A DNA stretch of 64,000 nucleotides from Stichopus chloronotus (taxonomy: Eukaryota > Echinodermata > Holothuroidea > Aspidochirotida > Stichopodidae), in the NCBI GenBank assembly GCA_021234535.1, contig CM037836.1, positions 28,882,769 through 28,946,768 of the forward strand, written 5' to 3'. The stretch's first letter is position 1, and each line of letters starts with the position of its first letter. The position numbers were made by a program, and so were the translations under genes. This document shows, piece after piece, positions 14,501 through 26,500 of the stretch. Under the pieces are notes generated by a model. That model worked only from the letters and a program-made list of their open reading frames with translations, was not told the origin of the DNA and did not search any database.

Positions 14501-17500
14501 AAGAAACAAAATTAACCGAGTGTGAAATATTGTTGACAAATACCCGGTGACTGTGGTTAGGAAAAGAAAAGATGATATGGGCCCACTTCAAATTAAAATG
14601 GTGCAATAGTGATGGTAGAAATTATTCTGGTTGGAATTAATACTGATCGGGAAAAACAAATTGGAGTGCCCCAAGTGATAAATGTGTCATGCACTGTCAT
14701 GAAATTATGTTGAAATTTAATTGTTAATTTTTTTTTCATAAATCTTCTGAAGGGAATGCTTGAAACTTGGAGAGTTTTCAGAGTATTTTTAGAATTCTTC
14801 ACCATATTTCCAGATTTAAGAATTGAGAGGATGAAATTTTTCGTTTTTGTTTAGAGGATTGATCAGTGTTCCTTAATTTCAGTCGTAATTTCATGAAAGA
14901 CTTGTGGCATATGGCATCAAGACTCACTAGTTGTATTACTAAACATATGTTGTTGCTTACAAAGTACTTGTGCAATGTTCTTCAACAGAATTAATTTATT
15001 GAACCAGAAAGGAAGTTGAAGACAGCAAACAAACAGTTGGGTTTGGTTTTGTAATTTTTCAACCCTTTTTGTTCTCAGATCCTTTCTATTTAGTTGTAAC
15101 ACTTTTTCAACAATCTTATAAAAGTTGTCCTTTGTTTTTCTGTCAAACCTATCGATGTCAATTCTTTAATTGCCCTTCAAAACCGTCTCACTGCATCTCG
15201 TCTGAACCATTGCTGTGATTTACACGATTGATTTTATTGTCATCAGACTAAATAGAAATGAATCTTCTATAGACCTTTCCTCTAGCAGCACAAATCTTTT
15301 TACCGTAATTAGCTCTTTTAAAGTCCCTCTTTTTCGAAAGCAGGTTTCAGGTTTTAAAGGTACCACAAATGATTTTTTTTGCAAGGATGTATATTAATGT
15401 TGCAATGGAGGATCTGAAATCTGGACCAGGATACTGGAAAATATAACTTGTGTGACGGCTTAGAGTTAGTCGTGAAGTCATAATTCCACATTTTGCGTAG
15501 TACGTTAATATGATGCCATGTGTCTTATATTTACAATCATGAAAATGAGGGTTCTTCTAAGGCATACATGCTGAATTTTGTTACACGTACAATGTATATC
15601 AGTGAAATTTTGGATCCGGGTAGCAATTTCAAAACCAGGTCTATGGCATTGTTGGTCGGGTACTCAGGTACCCAAGTACCCAGACACTAAGATATATGTG
15701 TTTGCTGATTTCATGTGACTTAGTACTCTATGTTTTGTGAGTACTGGGAATGACACACATGATAAATGTAACAAGAAGAAGTCACAAAATGAAGGAACAT
15801 AAATGTTGCAGGTCTTAGTCTAATCAAAACCTCAACAAAGGTGCAATTTCTTATACAAATTGAAGCTTCCTACACACATAACAAAATGATATTCAATGTG
15901 GTGACTGGGGTGTGGTGACCAAAGTGCAAAGTGCAATATCTACCATCTAATTGAAAATATCCGCTTATAAAAAGACAGTTATACTGGCGTATTCCTGCCC
16001 AAGGTTTATTGATGCTGTGCCACTCCTATAGCCCCTTCTATCCAACTTACATCTAATCCTACTCAGACCTTATCATTTGATCCTCCCTGGCTTTCCTTTC
16101 CCCCTTTGCAAAATTTGTCAATTCTAAGCTCATTTTTAAAATTTTCATTTTGGTAGTTGTCAGTATTGCCTCAAGTGTGTTTTTTTTTTTTTCCTTTTTC
16201 ACATATCTCATAATTGTTATCTGCTACACAGGAGCTCTTATTTTGACATTTCGCATTCCTAACATGCCCATAGCAATAAGTGGATAAAACTTTGGAGGTT
16301 GTAAACATCTAGAAAAGCATATGTTAAATTGCTCCTAGCAATTTATGTCCAGCTAATGTAAGTGACGTAAATAAACTTATCTAGATTTTGCTGTTAAGCT
16401 CTTTTTTATGAAATATCAATGATTTTAGGGTAAAAATGTATAAAGAGTCTCAAAATAATATTTCAGTATCTCAAAATGAGTTGTTCATATGTGTTACTCT
16501 ATCTTATAATGTTCCCTAAGCAGTGCCTTCTGCCATAATTGTTGAAAAGAGGGGAATTTTCAATTGATGGCAATGTGCTACTGTCACACAGAGTGAGAGA
16601 GTGGGCTTCTTGGGTCTCAGAAAAGTCACCCATGGCTGAAAGATTAAAATCTTGAGTGCAGACGAATAAAACACATTCACATATTTTCTTCCTTTGCTGG
16701 CTTTGTATAGATGCAAACCCATGGTGTCACTAGGTAGCAGTAAAAACTGATTTGATGATGGAATTGTAAGGTTTACAGCTGGAGACTGTAACCAAAAAGG
16801 CATATTTAAGAGTTGGTATTTTTCTCTCTCCTTTTTGTTCATATCCTTTTAGAAGACAAACCTTCCTGTTACGTGTAACAAGGTTGATGTGTTAACTTGT
16901 CGTGACTGTCTCTTGGAAGCAGTTCTGGTGTTCTTTGACTCTTCTTTTCATGTAAAGTACTCTCAACATTTCCACCCTGTCCTCTGTTCGTGCTGACCCA
17001 TTTCTTTCTGCCCCCCATTCTTTCTCCCTTCCCCTCTGCAATTCCCCTAGGTGTGCTCTCTCTGTACCTGTCTGTTTTACTGACTTTGCTCCTTGTCACA
17101 GACTAGAGCACATCCTATTTTAGTTCATGTCTGAAATACTGTTGACATCTTAAAACCCAAGAGTGCATTAATGAAGAATTGAGTTACCACCTGGACTGGA
17201 TCGAAAGGATGTGATCGAATCGGTTTTAATTGCTTCTCAGCAGGGAGTGTTTTCTTGATCATTCATTTTCGTAATCAGTAATATTCTGGTGGCATCTCCT
17301 TATTACGAGGATATATCTCTCAGTGCAACGGCATGCTGATAATCTTCTTGAAGTGAAGCAGATCTGCGACCTCTGTTATGATCATTCGTCATCGTTGACT
17401 GAATGAGAAGCAACCACAAGGGCTGAATGCCAGTCAGTGTAGTCAGTTATAGAGTTAGATGTGATCACGGAAGCTATAATTATGAACCCTGTGAGGTAGC

Positions 17501-20500
17501 TGTTGTTTGGGAAATGAATGAATTGTATGTTTTTAAGTGTTCATCTGCTGTGGAAGCATCTGTTTCGGTCGTGGAACTGTAACATCTTTGGCTGGGGAGA
17601 AGAGAGGATATTTGGTCAACTGCTGATTTTATCAAGGAAATAAAATATTAAATTTGTGTAGACTAAAAGGAAAGCAGCTGCCACAGCAAAGCATCTTTTC
17701 CCCTCGTCCTCCCTCTTTATAAGACATGGAGATTTGGTCAGAGTAACCTTTCATCTTATGGACCAAGTATTCTGAATTCATGAGAGGATATGACCATATA
17801 CATGAAATGATTAGTTATAACAGTTACTTAGGTTGATTGTAAAACACTGTACTGGTTGTGCTGAGTTGTTTTGGTCATTTTTAAGACAAAAACTGTGAAC
17901 TGGACAAGTTCTTTTTCTCATGGCATGATTGTTTATGTCATAGGATAGTGCATCAGCTAAAGTATAGCCTCTGCAGGAGAGAGAAAGCTGTCTATGAAAG
18001 TAAGTGTTAATCTTTTCATCATTGATTTTGTAATTTGCCTGCATCATTACAGTCACACTCATTGGCAAATTACTCTGTGAGCAGATTTTACTTAGTGACT
18101 TGTAAACTTTTTTAAACTCTCAAAGGGGTAGGTAGGCCATTTTGCTGTAACTGAGTGACATGTAATTGAACTTGCCTTGTCATCCAATTGGACATTTATG
18201 TTCTTGCATAGCACCACTGCAATTGATTCATGCCATCATCATTAAAAAGAAACAAGAAGAGAAAAAAAAAAGGAAAGAAGAAAAAGACTGGCTGTTGTGC
18301 ATTATTCTCCTCTTCAAGGGTAGGGGGAGATTTGGTGAGGACAAGCATGCCAAATAAGATGATAGCCCACAACATTCCAGCTTGGTGTTTTGAGATTTGT
18401 GTGAGAGTATTGTGTCAGTGTTACAGGGGCTGCTGCCCCCTGTGAAAGCGACTGCCTCCCTTGAAAAATCCCATTTCCACAAATGCTCAGCACAGTCTCT
18501 GGAAAAAAAAAAAAATGGCAAACTAAGGCTACTGCCATTTTAATTGTAGACCTAACATATTGTTTGGTAAAAACATCTGGAAAGCTACTGGGGAAAAAAA
18601 GTGCACAAAAAGAAAACTTCAGAAAACAAAGTTCTACATCATGATCCCATCAATCAGACAATGTTTTTGCCAAATTTTTACCGGGATATTTGACCACAAA
18701 AATGGAATTTGGTTAGACATTCTCATCCCATCCCTGATGCCTACTTTGCAATTGTATACGTGCTTCATGTGTGGCTCCCTTGAAAATTTGTGAAGTTATA
18801 ATACTGACTTTTTGGTTTCGATGATAACGGTAACCTTTGTGATCATGCATACGTATGTGTGTATGTATTTGTGTGTATGTATGTGGGTTTGTAATGGATG
18901 CCGATTGGGGACACACACGAGAAATTAGGCTTGCAACCAGGGATATGCTAAAAAACGGGGATATCCCCGTTTCTAGATATTTTAACATAATGCAAATTGG
19001 GTTTTCAGATATGCGCCCTTAAATTTATAGCTCAATCTGACGTTTTTCCCAATTACCTGTTATATGGATTTATTCCTGTGTACAGGGGTGTATGTGTGTA
19101 AAAAATTATATACACAATTCCGTTTTGGGCGTGAATCGGGGATACATACAAGTCTTACATCAGTAAAGTGGGGACATCATGTGCAAAGTGGGGATATCAC
19201 CGTTTACGTGAGGAAAAGTCCATGACCCCAACAGGCGCCCTTAACGGGTATATGTGTGTACGTATGTACGTGACGCCCTACCTTGTAAACACAATATCTC
19301 AAGAAGGGAAGCTTGGACAAATCTCATATTTGGTATGTAGGTGTACCATATTGAGAAGAAGAACGTTATTGTTTTTGGTGGAGGTCAAGGTCATTTGGGG
19401 TCAACAGGGGTCAAAATGTGAAAACCTTGTAAACACGATATCTCAAGAAGGGAAGCTTGGACAGATCTCATATTTAGTATGTAGGTGTACCATATTGAGA
19501 AGAGGAACCTTATTGTTTTTGGTGGAGGTCAAAGGTTATTTGGGGTCAGCAGGGGTCAAATGGTGAAAACCTTGTAAACACGATATCTCAAGAAGGGAAG
19601 CTGGAACAGATGTCATATGAAGTGTGTAGGTGTATCTTATTGAGTACAAGAACGCTATTATTTTAATGGAGGTCAACAAGACTTGGGGCCTTCTCTGTAG
19701 CCTAACATATAAACATACATACTATGGTAGAGCCAACCAATACATGTATTTCTAACTGATGTGCCTCACACTTACAGTAGAGGAACAGACTAGACTAAGA
19801 TTTTGAAGTAAACTTTGATCCAAGTTGCTTGAAAATGTGCTTTATGTTGCCTGATATATTGCTAAGCTTATATTGGGTCATCAGGAACAGGATGGCATAT
19901 TTTACACTAAAACTTTGTACATTCAACTTGAAAATACTGTGGACAATGTTTCACCATATATAACAGTGTTACGCCAACCAACAACTCAACAACTCCAAGA
20001 ATTTGAGACCAAGCTCAATCAAATTAGCTCATAGTTACAGGGAATGGGTTGAAAGAACTCTATAGCACTCCTAAGTGTTCTACTTTAAATGACCTTATCT
20101 CGTAGATCCTCTTAGGCCTACCCAAAGGCAGAGTACACACATGACACTGAACACATTCATAGACATTTTTTGCAAATTTATGCTCATTTAAAGATCTTTG
20201 AGAAATTGACACTGTTTACTCCGACATTTGCATGCACTGTACCTTCCTAGATTGTAGGTGTATCTCATTGAGTATACAAAGTTCCATTGTCTTTGGCAAA
20301 GGTCAAAGTTCATTTGCAGTCAACAGGGTCACAGTATGGAATTCTTGTAAACATGCTATCCCAAGAAGGGAAGCTAAGATAGATGTCATATTCAATAATT
20401 AGTTGTACGTCATTGAGCACAAGACCCAATTGGTCTGTAATGGAGGTAAAAGGTCATTCAATGTCACCAAGGGTCAAAGTGTGAACATGTAGATATGATC

Positions 20501-23500
20501 TCAAGAAAGGAAGCTTGTGCAGATCTCATATTTCATATAAAGCATATGTAGCTTAATGTGACACATACTTATGGTATTATATCAGATTCAGAAATAAAAT
20601 TCTTGTAAACAGATCATCGAAACCGCAATGCATTTCTGCATTCTGGTTTTTTCTTTTTTTTGGCGACGGATCGCAATTCATGTCATACATGTTTACCATC
20701 AGTGATTGTTAGAGAGGCTTGTCATAGCATTCTTTGGTAGCATAGGTGTGGGTGTGCTAGAATTATGTGTTGTTGTAGAGCTTTGTGCATGTTCTTAGAA
20801 AATATTAGAAGGGTATACATTCATTGTGAATGTTCTCAGTCAATATCATGAAGGTGAGATGAAATTTTGTTTTCTTCTGGTGTGTATGACCTGACCTTAG
20901 AAGACTGATAAAACTATTTTTCTTCTCATTCTCCTTTAAGTTCAGAATTTGTATCATTGGTGTAAACAATCCTCCTATGAAGTGTCTGGTTTCAAGTTGA
21001 CTTTTGCTGGTAGAAGTCACTTATTCACTGTGCACTAACTGGACTGTTAGTTTATTAAACTCAAAAGTAACAGTGTATCTACCTTCAGGCTGTATTATGC
21101 TTTGTGTTTGTGCAGCAATCTAAGGGTTCTCACTTTTGTACATGTTTTTGTTATTTCTGGCTCTGGTAGAAAATAAAAATATAAACCTTTTAAGTCATAT
21201 TGGATATTAAATTGAGTGCCAAGTGCAAATGGTATATCAAGGGGAACTTTGTCGCAGATATAAGGTAGAGAGCTGTGATCGTCGGTGAGTTTGAAGCAAC
21301 CCTGCAGTTGTGTTGTGTAGTAGTTGGTAGTCTTAAAACCGTAACTGATAGAACTGTGATCAACTATGTATTGAAATTGCAGTACATTTATAGTATGTAT
21401 ACATAAATCTTGTTGGTTTTAAAGTTGCATTACAGTTATGTTGAAGTCTTGCTAATGTTGAAGTTACATTTATAGTGAAGTGTTGCACTGTAGTTGCAGT
21501 ACATTTACATAGTTAAGTCTTTCTGTTGAAGTTACATTACATTAATAGTGAAGTCTTGCCTTGCAGTTGCAGTACATTTGTGTAGTGAAGTCTTTCTGTT
21601 GAAGTTACATTACATTGATAGTGAAGTCTTGTATTGGAGTTACAGCACATTTATAGTAAAGTCTTGCTGGTACTATATTGAAGTTACATTACATTGATAG
21701 CAAAGTCTTGTTGTTGAAGTTACATCACTTTTGTAGTTTTCCAGAATCTTGTATTGTAGTTGCAGTACATTTATTGTGAAGTCTTGCTGGTGTTGATGTA
21801 ATATTACATTTGTAGTGAAGTCTTGTTTGTATTGAAGTTATAGTACATGTACTATGAAGTCTTGTATTGTAGTTGCAGTGTATGTATAGAGAAGTTTTGT
21901 ATTGTTGCTGAACATTTATCATGAAAACCTTAACCATGAAGCCTTGATAGTGGTGAAGTTACAGTAAATTATATTGTTAAGTTATAGTATGGTAGAAGGT
22001 GTTAATAGTGATTCAAGATACAAGTAGTCCTACATGTGAATCATTATCTTAACGTTATTGAGAGATGCATCAGTCTATAGTTAGATCTTTGTTCAGTTCT
22101 ATGGTTAAATTAGATCCCTGTTAGTAGGTATAGTCATCGAAACATGTCTACGCTCTCTTTACTTTACATCTCGTGTTATTGTTTGGATAAAGAATATTAA
22201 CTATGGCACAGTGGGTTGCCACTTGCTCTTGTTGTTCTTGCTACTCATTTACCTGCATGTAAGAGTCTCTATGGATATTAGGAGGGAATTGTCAGCCACA
22301 TCTCACATGTAGGCGTATACCATACATGGCTAACTTCCTGATGGCGGTGTATCTCCACGTAACGTGATATATTGCTCTTGTATTCTCTTGTTAGTCACAG
22401 TTTTACAACGGCTGTAAATTATTGGTTCAGATGTTGTCATTAAGAGTGTCATTACATTTGCCAAGCCTGTATGGTAGTAGTCTGTGGTGCTACCAGGAAT
22501 TCAGCCTCTGTTCAGCAGCTTACATTATCAGCCATGTACTGTACCTGCATGTCTGTCGGTTGTATGTCACGTGGAACAGATTGTTTATTATCAGTGAGTG
22601 ACTAATGGGAGTGTTTCAGTGTAATATCCAGCTCTGACTCAGAGGTAATGATATATTGTCAATCTGTCAGGGAGGACACCAGCCTCAGTCCTTTTACTTC
22701 ATCACCAGTTGTAACAGCTGTGGTTTTAATTTCGCTAATGTTTATCAAATCTTAGTTATTCCTTGCTGCAGCTTGTCTGAATGTAGACCCTGTTCCTCCT
22801 TCTTGGGAGATCAAAGCGAATCAATTTATTTAGTTCTCTTGGGTAATCAGTTTTTGCCGCTGAATGTTTTTCGTCATAGTTTTCTGCTGGGATGTTGCTG
22901 ATGGGAGCAGGCGGGAGTGCTGGCTGTAGTTCTTTGTAGCTATTTTGATGGGAACTTTGGACTTGTACTTTGAAATAAATATCATGTCATGCATCGAATG
23001 ACCCTGTGGATTTTTCCTGGTTACCGAGTAGATGTTTTTGTTTCAAGGAACCATTTAGTCACTCCTCAGTGTTATTATAACCGATACCATATGTAACACA
23101 TTTAAATAGAAATGATGGAGCTGCCGTCTCTGCAAAGATAGGTGAGAGTAATTTTGGTATGTTTCTGTTGCTGTTTTTCTTCAGTTTGGATTACAATATT
23201 AATCAAAAGAAATATACATTGTATTTTATGAATAATGTCTTCTCTATCTTGTCAGTCTTGGATGGTGTAAAGGTATTCACTAAAACTGCTATTAAACTAC
23301 TCAGAGCATGATGCAGCATTTAAGTACTGGAAATTTGAAAGGGTGAGCTCTGCAAAATTTGTTCCATTACGTTATCACTGAGAGTGTATTGATAAAGCTA
23401 TTACCCATTACAAAATTTTGGTTAGTTGTCAGCAGTCAGTTGCTGATTGATGTAGGGCCATCAGAATCCAAATAAGGATATTTTTTTAATTATCTTCCCT

Positions 23501-26500
23501 TCATGTTATATTTCACATCTGGTTACCCCTGGGAGCATGTTTTAATTGGTGTGTTTGAAGTATGTCATTTGCTTGAATGTCATATTTCTTTTTCTATTGA
23601 AGTAAATCGCTCAGTGTGTGCGCGATGATTTTCTTCAGTAGTTTTTGTGTGGTTTTGGTTGAATGAATGGCACTTAAAGTTGTACATCAGATTCATACCA
23701 TTGATTAATTGGTTTAAATCAGTCCATGGGTGAGTCATTTCCTACAGATGCTGATACTTATACCCTGTGTGTCTTAGATCTCCCTACACCAACCCCTTTA
23801 GAGGTTGTTTGACATGCATCCAGAAAAAGGCTGGTTTCACTCAAAAGTTGCAGAGTAGAGCCCTGAATGAAATTCTGTCAGAATTGTGTTTCTGTCTGTT
23901 CAAAGTTTGATGAAAATGCAAATATGATGATGTGGGGTGCTGCATATTGTTGGTGTTTTTTTGTTTTTTTTTGTAGGCCTGTATATTTTATCTCTTAATT
24001 GCTTAATTACTGGGTTTCACACAGGTAAGGGATATCAGTGTTTGTGAAGAAAAAAACTACATGCTTCCAAAACAAAACCCTTACAGCATGTATAGTTCTG
24101 TATTGTCCTCGAAAGAAAGGTAAAGTAAACAAAGTTTAATGTATCATGCCAGTCGCTCTCTTGACATCACAAATGTGCATACTTTGCCAGCGTTTATTTG
24201 TGTTGTAGCTGTAAAACAGGAATTTGCCTGTTTGTCAAATTGTCAATATTTGATGTAATTTGTGGCTGTTTTCAACATTTTTAATGGTTGATGTAGCTTA
24301 CATTCCAAAATGGCATTTAACTTGTCACACAACCTTTAAAGAAATGTTTAAACTACATATGGATTGCCTCTCTTAGAATATTATGTGTATTCAGGTGACA
24401 TAATTTGGTTCATCAGAAGACCCGTGGAAGAAAATAGTTTCTTACTCTGCTGTGATTTGTTTAAATGAAACAATTATGGCCTGTGCATGTAGAAGTAGAT
24501 GCCACATCTTTCTCATTTTTCAAGTTGTTTCTTAGTGATATGCCAAAGACATACAATATACATCTTGGCATCATCATTATTTTACATTTCATTCTACTAC
24601 TTTGACTGTTGTTATTATTCTTGTGATTTCATCTTAGGCCATCCGTGAAGAGGTTAGAACTTCAGTGGTTTCTGAGAATTCCTGGCAGATAAACTAATCA
24701 GAGGTTCAAATGAAGCACCATTTCCTCAAAGTACAAGTCTATACTGTAATCTGCATTACTTTTGCCAGAACTGTTCGTATTTTGTGACTTCCGCTAAATC
24801 ATCTTTTTTTTTTTCACTGATACGAACATTTTTTCTGAGCAGATGGACTGGATGGTGCATTAGTCAAAGATTGCTACATGTTGCACTGCAAGAGCTATCT
24901 ATACTAAGTTAGGTATTGTTTGTCACACTGTGTACTTGTCGCTGTATCTGAAGACACTCGTTGTATGTGTCTACTGTGGTAAGGTGCTACTACAACTTGC
25001 TAGGCCCAAACATTTGACTGTTGCAGATTGAGTCAATATGAGAGAAATTTTTGTAAAAATTATGACAGTGATAAATATTCATAGCGAGGCGATAAATTTA
25101 GAACATAACAACTGCTATTATGTATCAGATATTAATAACATCTGCAGGGGGTGATTCAGTTACCTAAAGGCCTCCAACATAAATTATGGAAATACATTAT
25201 TACATAGTGATTGTGGTTGTTGTGAAGATTTCTTGCAAGCCTGTCTTAGATCTTTTTCTTTCTTTCTGATTGTCTAGATTGATAAGAAAGTGGAAGAGTC
25301 ATTGGGGATAAGAATCGAAGGAGGTTCTGACACGACAAGGCAGTGCGTGTACGTCAAACGTCTAGCAGTCAATTCGGCCGCAGCTCGCTCTGGAAAACTG
25401 CGAAAAGGTGACCAGCTGTTGGATGTGGAGGGACACTGCATGGTTGGTATCACACATGGGGAAGCTATGAACATATTGTTAGACCATGTCAGTGGACCAT
25501 TGCACATGGTGATTGCGCGGCAGAAACAGGACGATTGCTCCAGTGAGGACGACAGCTCTATCGTCGAGGACCTCGCGACGGAACTTGCCCTTGTGGACAT
25601 GGATGACTCAGAGAACGAGCTCAGGGACGATGTCCCAACCAGTCCCGATTCTCTTGATAGTGGTATTCTGCCCTCTCGTATCAAACTCGTGTCATCTACC
25701 CCCGACGACCTCAACAGCGACAAAGTATCAGAGAACAGTTGTCTCTCCCCCGGTCCTGGGAGTCCGACCTTCTCAGAGAGCACAAATGTAGCGTTGGACT
25801 CAGTGACAGGAAGCAAAATACCAATCAGAAAGAGAGGAAAAGGTTAGCCTACTTCTTATAAGAAATGATGAAGTAATTATCAGATGCAGTTAGTGCTCAT
25901 TCAGTTGTTGTGGTGGTCAAGTGGGTAAAGGTGGTGGCATTTGAAGCAGTGAAGCTTAGCAACGGGGAGGTTCAGGGGTTCAATTCCTGGCCATGTCACA
26001 GTACGATGGGTTCATCAGCCAAGAGTAATCAAAGATATTGCCATCTGAAGCAAATTTGTGAAAAAAGATACTGAAGTTGAAATATGTAAGCCACAAGCTT
26101 CCTCCACACTTGTGTGGTTGTCTTGTGTTGTAAAATTACTGCCTTTGAAAGTCTGAATTGTAGAAGAACAAATTGACCACTTGACGTTTTAAAGCAAAGC
26201 CATGGTTGTCCATCCCCTGCGTACATAGGTATAAAGTTCTCACAGAGAAATAGTTCAGTGAAGTGACTGGTTGTATCATTTATGCTCACAGACAATAAAC
26301 TAGAATGACATCACTGTAACTATCCACACTGTGAACAAATGAAGCCAAAAATTAACAGGTGGCATCTTATGCAATAAAGGCAAGACAACTCTTCCTTCAG
26401 CAGGCTCTGTATGTAATACAAGTACAGCCCAAGAAGTAAACGCAACTATTTGATTTCTTGACATAATGTGATGATATGCAGGGAAAAGTACGCCCCAACG

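Larger units (their letters stand above)
13306..25277. other. 12-kb intron of the PDZ gene, repeat-rich
   Basis: This intron splits PDZ domain D within its first beta strand. I found no exon inside it. It contains a dispersed repeat (about 15400-15700), a 20-bp palindrome and associated repeat (18930-19260), 145-bp repeat arrays (19281-20545) and a degenerate tandem region (21345-21975). Open frames inside it are short and show no splice-supported coding pattern. An internal alternative promoter is possible but not visible. Confidence 0.65.
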
